Counted from the stretch's first letter, positions 1 to 15,424 are shown. The stretch: DNA of 64,000 nucleotides from Paramecium sonneborni (GCA_905182985.1 CAJJDN010000036.1:63549-127548); one strand, 5' to 3'. Numbers and translations are program-made. The notes: a model not told the origin generated them from the letters alone.

Positions 1-755
1 AGTCATAGTAAATTTAAGGGCAAAAGACCTGCTAAAATGTAATTACCCAAAAAGACATTCACTATCAATTTAAGAAAGTATGATGTTAAAGTTATATTAA
101 AGAGATACAGATGTTACTATCAGCGCTAAAGGTTTTCATTTATTCACTGCCAGATCAAGTGATAACAGAAATCTAATTGGTTTAAATGAAAGACTTACTT
201 AATAGAACTGGAGTGAATGTGAATGAATATAATTTTAATATGCTAATTCATAACTTAACTTTATATGTGTATAGATCAGAATTAAAGATCATTCAATGTG
301 ATTCTTTAAATTAATAAGATTTTTTTCTTTCAACTGAATTATTTAATTTAAATGAGTTTGGATAAAAAAAATTGATTTGGATTAATTTAAATTAAGGAAA
401 GATTAAATCCAACCTTGAATCTAATTAATTATTTTATCTTATAGGATTTAAAAATAATAAAAGATATTAAGGCCTCCTAAAAATCAATATTTATAAAAAT
501 TACTTTAATTTAATTATTTATCGTGGAAATAATTCAAAAAACATTAAGTTAATCTATAAATTATTCAAGACAATGATTATTCGATGTAAGTAATAATTTA
601 TTAATCTTATGGTTCATTAAGAGAAGTAATATGATTAAATTTAAAAAATAAAATTAATCGATTTTTGTAATTTTTAATTTTAACAACTGTAATATTAAAA
701 TTTAATAATAAATCAAGTATTCATAATTATATCTAATAATGAGTCTGAATTATGA
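1..755 (+). CDS. Hypothetical protein, 5' end outside window
   Basis: An open frame (TAA/TAG read as Gln) runs from the left edge to a TGA at 753-755. It includes a possible 33-nt GT..AG intron at 78-110 that removes an in-frame TGA. The readable part is about 240 residues, rich in Ile, Leu, Asn and Gln, with no motif I recognise. A Met at 111 could be the start if the upstream exon is not real. The stop-free length exceeds chance expectation, but the low-complexity composition leaves doubt. Exon structure is inferred. Confidence 0.45.
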
Positions 756-1342
756 GAGTATTAATTTTTTAGATGAATAATACATAAAAATAAAATAAAG
801 TGCTCTTTTTTTATTAAAATCCTTAATATTCTGTAACAATTATCTCTATTTAATCGTATGTTTGTATACGAGACTAATGTTTTATTATTTATAATAAAGG
901 TTATCTTATATTTTTTAAAATTTTAAGATACTGAGATTAAAATAATTATAAATTGACATAACTTAATAATATTAATTTAATGCATATACTATTATAAATA
1001 AAAATTTCGAATGAATGATAAAATGAGCAACTCAGGTATATCTATAATTTCATCATTTAAAGAACTTCAATCAATAAGAAATTTTAAACAAAATAATTTA
1101 AGGTACATTATGAATGTTAGTTAAATTTTTAATTTAAATTTGAATAATCTAATATTTCAACGTTGATTTTTATTTTTTTGGAATACTTTATTATGATTTT
1201 AATGGAATTATTATTTGATCTCAAATAGTTTGAGTGATATTGAAATCTAAAAAATAAATATAAGAATATTAGAATTGACAAACGGACATTGATAATAACA
1301 AAAAAATATAAACAGAAACATTCGAAAATAAACAAATAATTA
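756..1342. other. Gene-free stretch
   Basis: This is AT-rich sequence between the first gene and the convergent MORN gene. A short plus-strand frame starting with Met at 1024 stays open for about 48 codons, but it lacks supporting features. I see no RNA gene or repeat. Confidence 0.5.
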
Positions 1343-1885
1343 TCATTATTTCTTGCCTTTAATCCACTAACCATCTATAACATGACCATGAGCATCAATC
1401 AATTAACCTTTACCATGTTATTTTCCATTTTTCCATTCTCCAATATATTTTTAACCATTGGACCATTTCATTTCACCTTGACCTTCTTTCTTGTCATTTT
1501 TAAATTAACCTTATCAGATAAATAAATTATTGTACCTTGATATTGTTTTCCATCATCTATTAATATTCCTTGTCCATCCATTTTCCCATTTACCCATTAT
1601 CCTTTGTACAGTTTTCCTCCATACCATTAATATTCACCATAGCCATGAAAATTTTCATTTTAAAATTCTCCATCATAATATGATTAATCATTCCATTTAA
1701 ATATACCTTTACCAATTTTCTAACCTCCTTCAAAATTTCCTTCAAAATAATCTCCATTTTTCCACTATATTTTACCTTTTCCATTCTATATTAAAATAAT
1801 GACATACAGGAAGACCATTTTTTAGTTCACCATCATATACTCCTCCATCAGGATAGATATAAGGACTATTAATACAACAACCCAT
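1343..1885 (-). CDS. MORN-repeat protein
   Basis: Spliced product of 164 residues, starting MGCC and ending at a TGA at 1343-1345. Two introns, at 1786-1807 (22 nt) and 1510-1535 (26 nt), restore frame exactly. The body is a run of MORN repeats of the pattern Y-x-G-x-F/W-x-x-G-x-x-x-G-x-G, for example YDGEF..FHGYGEY and YIGEW..QHGKGQ. MORN repeats form a beta-hairpin scaffold that contacts membranes or the cytoskeleton. The Met-Gly-Cys-Cys start would suit lipid modification and membrane anchoring (inference). No catalytic domain is present, so it is probably a structural adaptor. Confidence 0.9.
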
Positions 1886-2916
1886 AATTCAAATAAAATA
1901 ATCAATCAAATTTGTACTTAATCAAATTGTTTATCTCATCTCCTTTTTATTATAGCTTCTAAATTTTATTTTATTAGAACTTTTTTAAAACAGTGTTGTT
2001 AAATCATTAGTTCTACTTTTTTTGAATTTTTTTATTTTTACTAACAGCAGATCGTTGATAAGAAATACATAAAAAAAATGTCAAATTAAATTATAAATCT
2101 TATACTGTAATTATAGTATATTTAGTATATGCACTAGCATTGTTTTATTTTCTATATTTAAAATAAATCTTTCTAGATTCCATAAATAAAATTGCTTAAT
2201 TTAAAAATAAACTAATTATAAAACTAATTAGTCAAATATATTAACGAATATATTTATTAAGAATAATTATGTGAAAAAAACAAATTTAAAATTCATACAG
2301 TTTTTTTGGGATTTAAAGACAGTTATTAATATTAACTTTTTAATTATTTCTAATTGTTATTTTTCTTATTTCAAAAATGAAGCTAACTAAGCTTTTTATT
2401 GGAGTTATAAATATACTTTGAATAAAAAACTAGGTTTTATGCGAAAAATAAATATCATATTTTATAAAATAAACAACTTTAATTCAGTATTTCAATTATA
2501 ATAATTAATAATTATAAAAATATAATATTAGAGATAAAAAGAATAAATATTTTAAGAGAATTTCTATATAAAATATTGAAATAAGGTATATTGGTTTTTA
2601 TTTTTAAATAACTATTAATTAATTAAATTTGAAAAATGAGTCATTTAATCTTTTTTAATGTTCTTATAGTTTAAAATCAAGGTTCTTCAATGAAAACATC
2701 TAAAATGAATTCATTTGGGAATTAAATTAGAGATTTGTGGTGTTTGTTCTTAGGGGCATAATAAATAAAAACTTAACTGACTTAAGCCAGTCACTTTAAT
2801 TAATGAGATTTGTTCTTTAATGATAGAATAATAAAAGATTATTGAGTTATTTTAGATTGAAGAAGAAACAACCAGCTCTAAATTTGTAAATAATGTCCAT
2901 TTTAATAATAATTATT
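1886..2916. other. Gene-free stretch, one doubtful small ORF
   Basis: About 1 kb of very AT-rich sequence. The only candidate is a 56-residue plus-strand frame at 2636-2806 (TGA stop) whose middle has normal-looking amino-acid composition. It has no recognisable motif and no intron, and I do not call it a gene. Nothing else is supported. Confidence 0.4.
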
Positions 2917-4213
2917 ATGGATAACAAATATATAGAAGAATTTGAGCATTTAGATTAAGATTAGAAAAGCCAAATGTTAAATAACATGAAATAATTTATA
3001 TCTCAATTGTAATTATAGATTTAGGATCTTGAAAAGAGTGCAATAGATATAATTATGGAAAAAGATGAAAAAATATAATAGTTAGAAGCAATGAGTCAAT
3101 TAAATAATGGATCTAGACAATATAATAAAGAAGATGAAATAATGCAACTAAAAAAGTAAATGAACTGTTTGAAAATAGTTGCATAAACGAATTAAATTAA
3201 AGGATTGACGCAATCTAGATGAAACATTTTGAGTAATTATAAGAATAGGAGAGAAAATTGAATACATATTTGTTAGATCAAATCTAATAAAGTAGTAATG
3301 ATGAGCAACAGGAAAAAATTGAGATGATAGAAACTTTGCATTATTTAGAGGAAAAATTATATTCACTTGATAGAGAAGTATAAAATTAACTAATTCTAGT
3401 TGGAAATGAAAGTGAATTAATAGATTTTTGACAGGAACACAATCAATTAGTTGACAAATATCAATTAATAATTATTGGATGAAAGTTAAGAACTAAACTA
3501 ACAGTTAATAAAAATGTAAAGATAAATGGAATTAATGAAAGAACATTATTAAAATGAAAAAAATAGTATAGAAATTAAAATTAATGTATTCATTACAATT
3601 ATAAAAGAAATAAAATATCTAAATAAGTTAAATATCGAAATAAGCTTTAGCATTAAAACTATAAAATAATAAACTAACATTAAATAATAAAGAATTACTT
3701 TCTTAATTAAATGAATTGAAAGATAAGTTGGAAACTTATGATGAAAATAAAGACAAAGTGCATTCTGAAAATTATTAATTATAATGGACAGCTCATTCTA
3801 CTGATTAAAATTAAAGAGATGATATAAATATAACAGCTTTTGAATTTTTTGAAGAAAGTTATGAAGAAAAAGATGTGACAATTCATCTTAGAAAGGCTTT
3901 AGATGAAAAATCTGAATTATGCACATAATATGAAGAATGTCTTCGTTAATCAACTAAATAATTAAAGGAATAAAGAGCTTAAATATAACTATTATAAAAT
4001 TAATTCAAAATTTTAAGGAAATAATAATTCAATTAAAGGAACCTTAAGGAGTATATTTAGACTTTGGAAAGCGATTTTTTGGTTTCAAAATAATTATTAT
4101 GCGAGAAAGCTGATATATATTAAGAATAAGTTATATCATTAAGTAAAGAAAATTAAGATCTTAAACAAAAAATAAAGCATTTCTAATCTAGATTACATAA
4201 AAAACTTAACTGA
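2917..4213 (+). CDS. Coiled-coil protein
   Basis: Spliced product of 409 residues with three introns: 3156-3178 (23 nt), 3378-3399 (22 nt) and 3586-3607 (22 nt). Each removes a frame break, and the total is divisible by three. Almost the whole protein is Glu/Lys/Gln/Leu-rich heptad-like sequence, with a less helical acidic insert (around ITAFEFFEESYEEKD) near the middle. An in-frame Met at 2893 exists upstream, but it would add a run of isoleucines, so 2917 is preferred. No family is recognised. It is likely a cytoskeletal or basal-body structural protein, which is an inference from composition only. Confidence 0.85.
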
Positions 4214-4388
4214 AATATTTATAAATATATAAATTTATATTATTAAGATATCATTATTTGTTTAAGAATTTTGAATTAAAAAGACTTATCATACAGTTAT
4301 TTTCATTCTATTTTCATAATTAATTATATATATTATTATAAAGTGTTTTAATACGATAAATAAATGAGATTTTAAATAATAATAAAAA

Positions 4389-5639
4389 ATGAATGGATTT
4401 ATGAATCCTATTTTCTAACCTGTTGATAATAATATCGTAGTAAAAGAAAGAAGAACTTTTCAAATATCTAAGCCAAATTTTAATTAGTGTTTAGAATTAC
4501 CTAAAGAATATGAGCGAATTTTTTCATCAATGTCAGACACATCCTAAACGCTTAATGATAGTTTATTATTGCCATTTGATAATTATAACTCTGAGTAGGC
4601 ACTTTAATAATAAAATAAAAAGTGCCTATAGATAAATAATTCTGCGTAATAATAGAAGAATTAGAGACAATTCTTTTAACTTGACAAGAATCACTTATAA
4701 TAAATTATTTAAATTCTTACAAGCAAGTATAAATCACAATAGTAACCTAAAGAGGAGTAAATAATTAATCAAATTTATTAATCAAAAAATATTAAGAATT
4801 CATCTAAGACAAAAAAAACTCAAATCAACAAAATGACATATTAAATAAAAAACGATCTTCCTCAAAAACATTAAATTTTATCTAATTAGAATGAGAATGA
4901 TTAAAAATCATTTAAGCAAAGATCTTCTACCAATCATAGTCCAAGAGCTGAAATTTCACTCATTACTTCATGTCCCTATAGTGCCTAAAATTTGGATGTT
5001 AATTCTAATCAAAAATTAAATGATATAAATACCATTTATCAATTATAGAGAAGAACAAAATCTTAATATAATCCTAAATAAATAATAAAAAACTAAATTG
5101 ATGAAATAAATTAAAAAATCAATTAATTGAAAATTCTTATCTTTAAAACAATCAAAAATTGTCCTTTTTAACAATCTATACAATAATAAATCAATAAAAT
5201 TATTTAGTAAAATGAAAATAGTAATCTTTTGTAAAGAGAACTTGTTAATCTAAAAGATTTTACAAACTCAAAATCATTTAAAGAATAAAAATATTATATT
5301 TACTTCAATATTTAAAAAATATTATCTTTGACTAAAGAAAAGTAAAAAAAGTTATAATTAATAATGATATTCAATAAAGAAGGTTATTCAAATGATAATC
5401 TTCAAAGCCCAAAAAATAATTGTATTTTGTCTAGATAAACAACATCAGATAATAATACTGAGGAGATTTCGGATGATAAAAAGAAATTGTTTTCATTAAT
5501 TGTAAATAGGAAACTTCAATTACCTATCAATCATCCAAGTAAAAATATATTACTCTGTGATTTGTATGAAAAAGTACAATAATTGGGTATTTAGTAAAGT
5601 GATTGGTAATAATTTATTATTAATGAAGTTAAATTTTGA
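4389..5639 (+). CDS. Hypothetical Gln/Asn/Ser-rich protein
   Basis: A single intronless frame of 417 codons (416 residues) from ATG 4389 to TGA 5637-5639. The product is polar and rich in Gln, Asn, Ser and Lys, with many TAA/TAG glutamine codons. The C-terminal third is more ordered (around LIVNRKLQLPINHPSKN and LLCDLYEKVQQLG). There is no signal peptide, membrane segment or known motif. The length without TGA makes a real gene very likely, but the function is unknown. It lies 175 bp after the coiled-coil gene, in the same direction. Confidence 0.85.
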
Positions 5640-5793
5640 TAATATATTGTACCTTTAAAAATATGTTTTAATAATTAAATAATTTTATATTAATAAAGCT
5701 TATTAAGATTTCTAGAATTTATCAAAAATATTAATAGTTGCCTTTAAATTTTTGAAGATAAATTTATTATTATTAAAATTTACATTATAAGAA

Positions 5794-7089
5794 ATGTAAT
5801 AAGAAGAAGCAGTAGAGTAAATGTTAGAATAAGGTGGAATTCCAATTTCTTAATTATGCAATTCTCGTGTTAATATTGATTTACTTTAATGTCCCATTTG
5901 TTTTAATATTTTATGGAAACCAATAGCATGTGGATAAGATAGATGTTTTTCATCATTTTGTTAATTTTGTATTGAATCTTGGTTAAATTAGAAAAAGTAT
6001 TTATGTAGATATATTTTTAGTGCATAGTCTACATTAGAAGAGGAAGAGGGAACTTTTGCAAATGAAAATAATTGTCCAAAGTGTAAGAGAGTTTTTATAA
6101 AAACTGAGATACCTCTAGTGAAGGTATTATTATCATAAATTGAATTGAAATGCGTTCATTAAGGTATTTTAAGGAATTATAAGATTGTATTTAGGTGATA
6201 CCATATGAAGAATATGAAAACCATATTATTAATTGTAAAGAAAAAAAGAAATAATGCAGAGGTTGTTAATAATACATTTTATAAAATAAACTAGAGGAAC
6301 ATGAGACAGAATGCTCTTAGATTCCTGTAGAATGCTAGAAGTGTCATAAAATTATGCCTAAAATTGAACTTGAATTTAAACACGATAAATATGTAATAAA
6401 TTTATCATTTAATAAAAGAATTGTATAGACAACCTATTTAAGATTTAAGATTAAAAATTGGAGAATCTTTATAACTAATATTTAATTTGTGATGACATAA
6501 TTAATTATTATGAAGAGAAAATTGGTAGAATGATAAATGGAGATTTAATTGTATTAAATGAATATAATTTTTTTACTATTTTTAATGCCAATTATCAATT
6601 CACAAATGATAATTTATACATTGCAAGACTTGTAAGGTATTATTAATAATATTTATTAGAAATTCATACAACTATAATAAATAAAAAAATGATTTCCTTC
6701 ATTTTTATGTTGATTATCATTTTACAACTGGATTGGAAGGTTATGAATGGAGAACTCGTTTAATTCGTTTGAGAGGTAATTTATTAATCGGAGTTTGTTC
6801 ATCATAATTATCTAATTCTGTTGATTTTATAGTAAATAGATTAGGAGAAGTAAAAAAAAAGGAGGAAAATGATAATAGATATCATATTATTAGAAAAGTG
6901 AATTTTACTTTTGGAGAAGGTGATGTTATAAGATTTCAAATATTACCATTCATGTAATGTTTAAGAATTACAAATGAAACAAGACATTTAACATTTTGCT
7001 TCAATAGAAATGAATTATAAGAGATGGGAGATTAATATTTCAGTTTCTTTAGTCTTGAGTATTAAGGAGATGCTCTTCAATTTTTATGA
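5794..7089 (+). CDS. RING/TRAF-type zinc-finger protein, probable E3 ubiquitin ligase
   Basis: Spliced product of 400 residues. Introns are at 5997-6020, 6164-6183, 6393-6418 and 6637-6659, and the sum restores frame. A RING finger begins at about residue 34 (CPIC, then CGQD.C, FCQFCIESW, and a final NCPKCK). TRAF-type zinc-finger spacing follows (KCVHQDC..., NHIINCK, CRGC, HETEC, ECQKC). The C-terminal part is a beta-rich region containing LIGVCSS, of the kind seen in ciliate RING-TRAF proteins. Such proteins act as E3 ligases; the target is unknown. The stop lies only 11 bp before the next start codon. Confidence 0.9.
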
Positions 7090-7100
7090 TATTAATTTTT

Positions 7101-7768
7101 ATGTAATAACATTATAATTTGATTCTCAACGACCGAGGAGCTCTATGGTTGGGAGATTATGAATCTGCTTTAAATTATGTAGAATGAATATTAATCTTTA
7201 AGGAGTTCTTAAAAAGTAAAGGAATAAGAACAGTTATAACAGTAGCTGCAGGATTGAACTTAAAATATGAAGGGATTGTCCATCATAAAATAGAAATATT
7301 AGATATAGAATCAACCAATATATCTTAATATTTTTAAATAGCTAATGATTGGATAGAGAGAGGATTTAATATAGGAGGTGTATTAGGTAGTATGAATCTA
7401 TTATAAAAAGCTAAGTTCATTGCATGGCTGGTATCTCGCGATCTGCAGCCATAGTAATTGCTTATTTAATAGAGAAGAAAAAAATGACATATTATTAAGC
7501 TTTTACTTTTGTTAAGTCTAAACGACCTTAAATTAATCCTAACAAGGGTTTTACTAATTAATTAATGTCATACACAACTAAAATTGCTCAACCACCAATA
7601 CCTAAATCATAAAGAGCGAATCATTTCCAACAAACTTAGGATTAGTTTGAAACTAATTATTATGCTCCTGTTAATCGTAAAAGTTCAGCTGGCCTTATTT
7701 CATAAAATACTAATTTCTATAAATCCATTACTAAGTCAATGTCTTAAAGTAAAAACAAAAATAAATGA
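7101..7768 (+). CDS. Dual-specificity protein phosphatase
   Basis: Spliced product of 204 residues with introns at 7179-7202 (24 nt) and 7387-7415 (29 nt). The active-site signature reads VHCMAGISRSA, a perfect H-C-x5-R-S motif, followed by the typical AYLIEKK helix and a conserved F/Y-x-x-V-K-x-x-R-P segment (FVKSKRPQINPN). The early GALWLGDYESA strand also matches dual-specificity phosphatases. It should dephosphorylate phospho-Ser/Thr/Tyr, probably of MAP-kinase-like substrates. The C-terminal 70 residues are a polar tail without known domain. There is no N-terminal targeting signal. Confidence 0.93.
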
Positions 7769-8023
7769 ATTTCTATGAATATACAACTAATACATATTTA
7801 ACCAACCAAAATTCTTACTTAATTATAAATAAAATTCGAGAATATTAATAATAATAAGAATTTATTTTTTTCTTATAATCTTAATCTTTATTATTTAATA
7901 AAAACCTTTGATTTATATAAATTGATATTATGAATCAAGATAAGTAGAATATTTTTGTATATTAATGAAAATTATAAAGTGGAGATTAATATTAAATAAA
8001 AAAGATGAATCTAGTGTTTTTAG

Positions 8024-9439
8024 TCATAGTTAATCAAATTACTCTGAATTAGTTCTTACTAATCCAATTTAAAAATCTGATAAATCATCACATTTCTTCT
8101 AATCATTTATCAATTCTTAAGATGTTCCAGCTTAATTAATGTAGCCATTATCAAGATTTATCATTCGGACTATATCTTAAGGAACATAATGAACATGGTT
8201 TTCCCAACAATTCCAACTATTTTTTAAAGAACTTTATTCCCTTTCTTCTTATATAGGTATAATTAATTGATTTTAATATCTCTAATATTGTCTTTGAATT
8301 GTAATCTAAGAAGTTTATAAAATGTTTTCATTATTTCTTGTTTCTATGATATCACAATCATCAAAACTCTTATTTGATTTTTTTTGTTAAGTTGTATGTA
8401 GCCAAGGATGTAAAACAAATCCTATATATAAAATTAAATCTTTATACCTTCTGCAGATAATCTTTTATTAGGATCTTTTTCTAATAATCTTTTGATTAAA
8501 TCTTAAATTAACGGATTTAATTAACTAAGAGTATTATGATTTAATTTAGAATCTGTAATCATATCAATTGTATCTAATATTGTTTCTGATTAAAAAGGCA
8601 ATGATCCAAATAATAGTTGATACAATATAATACCAGCTGACCATATATCAACTAAAATATTAATTATAAATTGATACTTTTTTCATCATATCCACCTCCC
8701 ATAAATATTTCAGGAGCTTAATAAAATAATGAACCTGTTCTAGTCCACATATCTATTTTTTTAGTTACTTTTCCTTTTACTAAAAATCTTTTAGAGACTC
8801 CAAAATCTATCAATTTAATTGTAAAAGAATCTCCTATCAAAATATTATCAGGTTTTAAATCTCTATGACAAACTCCTCTTTAATGTATAGAAAATAAAGA
8901 TTATGCTAAATTTAATGTAATCTATTGAATGTCTTCTTCACAAAGAGAACCTATCCTTTATTCTAAACTAGGAAAGGGACAATATTCCATAACAAGATGA
9001 TGCTCTTCCTTTTTTGAATTTATAAACAAATCAAGAGCTTTAATAACACAATTAAGATCATTAAGTCCTCGATTTAAGTGAAATGTTTCTCTTATTGTAT
9101 TAATTACTTCTGTATCACCAGTTCTGAATACTTTCACAGCATATCCCATTCTATCCAAAGCTTCGTTATTTGTATTAGTATCTCTTCTATAACATTTCTT
9201 TACAATCCCATGAGCTCCCTCACCTTATCTTTAATTATCAATTTACCTATTTATTCATTACCATATTCATAAATATCACTAAAATGTCTAAATTATTAAT
9301 TCGTAGCTTTTGGCTAATTATTTGGAATTGAAGGAGATTAATTTAAACGACCTTACTTCCATCCTTCATTTTTCTTCTTCCCATTAAACAAAGCATTTTA
9401 TAGAGAAACTCTTATAGCCATTTAATTCTTCCGATTCAT
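8024..9439 (-). CDS. Serine/threonine protein kinase
   Basis: Spliced product of 446 residues with introns at 9224-9246, 8652-8677 and 8422-8447. All core kinase motifs are present. The glycine loop is GEGAHGIV and the ATP-binding lysine is in YAVKVF. The catalytic loop is CHRDLKPDN, followed by IDFG, the APE box as QAPEIF, then DIWSAG and a C-lobe ending FVLHPW. It belongs broadly to the CAMK/other group; I cannot name a closer family. A polar C-terminal tail of about 110 residues follows. Its 5' two-thirds are repeated after the N at 9700, which I treat as an assembly artefact. This copy is the complete one. Confidence 0.92.
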
Positions 9440-9699
9440 TAAGAATATATAATAATTATTTTCTTAATTTTATTACTAATAAAAAAATATATTTTGATTC
9501 CCATCAATGGTATCAATTAAATATATAACATCTAAAAATCCATATTTCAATTACAAAATATTAATTTACTTTAAATTCTACAAAAAATCCATACTCAATT
9601 TTTTAAAAAATATTCATTTTTCAATAATTGGAAAATTAAATAAAAAGTAAAGCTCAGTAATAGTAAATAATTTATAATATATAACAAATCTAAATAATA
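8476..9699. repeat. First copy of 1224-bp perfect direct repeat at N gap
   Basis: By eye this is identical to 9701-10924 (offset 1225). It ends exactly at the single N at 9700. It covers the 5' part of the kinase gene and its upstream region. It is best explained as an overlapping contig end that was not merged. Confidence 0.95.
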
Positions 9700-9700
9700 N
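9700..9700. other. Assembly gap (single N)
   Basis: A single undetermined base sits between the two perfect repeat copies. In the second copy the corresponding position (10925) is T. Confidence 0.97.
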
Positions 9701-10664
9701 TTTTTCTAATAATCTTTTGATTAAATCTTAAATTAACGGATTTAATTAACTAAGAGTATTATGATTTAATTTAGAATCTGTAATCATATCAATTGTATCT
9801 AATATTGTTTCTGATTAAAAAGGCAATGATCCAAATAATAGTTGATACAATATAATACCAGCTGACCATATATCAACTAAAATATTAATTATAAATTGAT
9901 ACTTTTTTCATCATATCCACCTCCCATAAATATTTCAGGAGCTTAATAAAATAATGAACCTGTTCTAGTCCACATATCTATTTTTTTAGTTACTTTTCCT
10001 TTTACTAAAAATCTTTTAGAGACTCCAAAATCTATCAATTTAATTGTAAAAGAATCTCCTATCAAAATATTATCAGGTTTTAAATCTCTATGACAAACTC
10101 CTCTTTAATGTATAGAAAATAAAGATTATGCTAAATTTAATGTAATCTATTGAATGTCTTCTTCACAAAGAGAACCTATCCTTTATTCTAAACTAGGAAA
10201 GGGACAATATTCCATAACAAGATGATGCTCTTCCTTTTTTGAATTTATAAACAAATCAAGAGCTTTAATAACACAATTAAGATCATTAAGTCCTCGATTT
10301 AAGTGAAATGTTTCTCTTATTGTATTAATTACTTCTGTATCACCAGTTCTGAATACTTTCACAGCATATCCCATTCTATCCAAAGCTTCGTTATTTGTAT
10401 TAGTATCTCTTCTATAACATTTCTTTACAATCCCATGAGCTCCCTCACCTTATCTTTAATTATCAATTTACCTATTTATTCATTACCATATTCATAAATA
10501 TCACTAAAATGTCTAAATTATTAATTCGTAGCTTTTGGCTAATTATTTGGAATTGAAGGAGATTAATTTAAACGACCTTACTTCCATCCTTCATTTTTCT
10601 TCTTCCCATTAAACAAAGCATTTTATAGAGAAACTCTTATAGCCATTTAATTCTTCCGATTCAT
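9701..10664 (-). pseudogene. Artefactual 5' copy of the serine/threonine kinase
   Basis: Same start codon (10662-10664) and same exons as the kinase at 8024-9439, but cut off by the N at 9700 after the DPNKR region of the C-lobe. It lacks the last intron and the C-terminal tail. Because it lies wholly in the duplicated contig overlap, it should not be counted as a second gene. Confidence 0.85.
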
Positions 10665-10924
10665 TAAGAATATATAATAATTATTTTCTTAATTTTATTA
10701 CTAATAAAAAAATATATTTTGATTCCCATCAATGGTATCAATTAAATATATAACATCTAAAAATCCATATTTCAATTACAAAATATTAATTTACTTTAAA
10801 TTCTACAAAAAATCCATACTCAATTTTTTAAAAAATATTCATTTTTCAATAATTGGAAAATTAAATAAAAAGTAAAGCTCAGTAATAGTAAATAATTTAT
10901 AATATATAACAAATCTAAATAATA
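9701..10924. repeat. Second copy of 1224-bp perfect direct repeat
   Basis: It starts at the base after the N and reproduces 8476-9699 without a difference I can see. It then continues into unique sequence leading to the Alba gene. Confidence 0.95.
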
Positions 10925-11061
10925 TAGAATCAAGATATTTTTAAGTATTAATGAAGCACGTTAATTTTATAATTAAGTATAGTTTTTTAAGCATGTTTTT
11001 ATCAGCATATCAATAAGTATCTATTGGAATTCTTTTTAAATATTTTTTTTTTTAAATTATT
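10665..11061. other. Intergenic, divergent promoters
   Basis: An AT-rich spacer between the kinase start (minus strand) and the Alba start (plus strand). It presumably holds both promoters. No motif is recognised. Confidence 0.5.
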
Positions 11062-11439
11062 ATGAGTTAATAAAAACAACCCTTAGATCCAAAAGATTGT
11101 GTTTTGAATATTTCATTAAAGAAATCATCAGGGCAATTTTTTTTCTTATCAAAAATTTTCTTGAATAAATTTGGATAGGTTGAATTGCATGGTTTAGGTG
11201 AAGCAACAAAGATGGTAGCTGGAGTTGCTGAAAGTCTTTAAAGAAAGGTAAAAATAGATTAAAAATATAAGCAATATGCTACTATTAAGAAAATTGAAAC
11301 CTAAACATATACACCAGAATAAGGTGGAAAAAAAATAAAATTGATTGCCAAATTGGAAATAACAAATGAAGGAAAAAAATTAATTGAATAAGATTTGTAA
11401 AAAAAATAGCCAGAAGTAAAACAAGAACAAGATTGGTGA
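11062..11439 (+). CDS. Alba-family nucleic-acid-binding protein
   Basis: An intronless frame of 126 codons (125 residues). The central segment VELHGLGEATKMVAGVAESL is diagnostic of the Alba fold: the strand, then G-x-G/A-x-A-x-x-x-V helix that binds RNA or DNA. It is followed by a beta-hairpin (IKKIETQTYTPEQGG) and a Gln/Lys-rich tail. Eukaryotic Alba proteins of the Rpp20/Mdp2-like branch bind RNA, including RNase P/MRP subunits or stored mRNA. Which branch applies here is not resolved. It is convergent with the PKG gene, with 92 bp between stops. Confidence 0.9.
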
Positions 11440-11531
11440 ATAATATTATAGCATATATTTTAATAGTAAGTAGATAGTGTATTATTGTTATTATATTAGA
11501 TAAATTTGGTTTTCCTATTTAATATTAAATA

Positions 11532-14170
<2,639 letters not shown>

Positions 14171-15424
14171 ATTTAATTATTTAATATATTTATAAACTCT
14201 TTTTCTACTCTTAAATACTCACACTTAGTTGCAAACCATTATTATTAAATCATTTTAATACTTTTTTAACATTAAATTAATCAATTCTACTCATTTCTTT
14301 ACAATATGTATATTCCTTTCAAATATAATTAATAAAACTCATTCAATTTATTTCTAATAATCAGTTTTGTCTAAAGCATGATGTATCATTTTTATATTTA
14401 AAATTTGTTTCATCTTTTATCTTTTATATTTATCTATTTTTTAATTTTAATTTTTCTTGATTTTATTAATTAAATTAAGTAGAATCCAATCACTTATCAA
14501 AATTAGTCCTCTTTTCTTTTATTTACAATTGATTTCATTTTTTATCTTTTTATTACAATTATCTATATAATTACTTTATGAAATACATTTAATTGATTTA
14601 CTCAATAAAAGATATAACTCCAATTTTTTTTTTAAGTTCTTATATTAGGTATAATCTACTTTTAACTTCTAAATTAATTTTCTTTATTAATTGCCAATTT
14701 TCCAAATTAAATCTATATTTGAATTATCCAATTTTATAAAAAATTAAATCTCTAGCCAAAAAAGGTTTTTATTTTAAATTCAATATTTTAATTATCATCT
14801 ATTTAAAGGATATTTCAAGTAAGTATCAAATTTTAAAAATTTTCTTAAGATCCCGCCAGATAATCCCAGAGTAAATAAAATTTTAATAAATATAATTTTA
14901 TATTATAGCTTGAAAAAAAAACTATTTGATCTATTATATTAATAAATATCTTAGTGAGTTTAATTAATAATTTTTCTTAAAATTTGATATCACTAATTAC
15001 CAAATAAAAGATAACTAACAAAATAATCTAGGCAATAATAGTTTTTTGAATTAAAATAAAAAGACGAGCTCTCAACAATTATTTTTATGTTATCCTCATT
15101 AGAATAGAATATTTTAAAATCCTATTCTCCGTTTAATATAAATGCATTATATTAAGGGAAGAATGTTTATCTAAAGTAACAGTCAATTCAGTTTTATTTA
15201 TTGAATTTTATTATTTAATAGAAACATTTTAAAATGGATATTAATAAAAAGATTTTTTTGATATATATTAGTTAATTAGAAACTTGAAAATGAAGCATTT
15301 TTTTTCGTTATAAGAAAATTTGGATACATATAACAAAATTTCTAATTAATAAGTCAGATTATGCTAATTTAAAAAACTACATTGTTATGAAATAATTGAA
15401 TTATAAAATAATAATAAAAATACA
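14171..15424. other. Gene-poor stretch with unresolved minus-strand reading frame
   Basis: I find no gene with a start, exons and a motif here. A minus-strand frame at roughly 14350-14760 stays open for about 140 codons and has a protein-like Lys/Asn/Ile-rich composition. It lacks an initiating Met near its 5' end. It could be an exon of a gene I failed to assemble, or decayed coding DNA. Confidence 0.35.

Noticed and set aside
8476..10924. Genuine recent tandem duplication of the kinase
   Set aside because: Perfect identity, placement exactly at an N, and three more cases of the same pattern in the window fit contig overlaps better.
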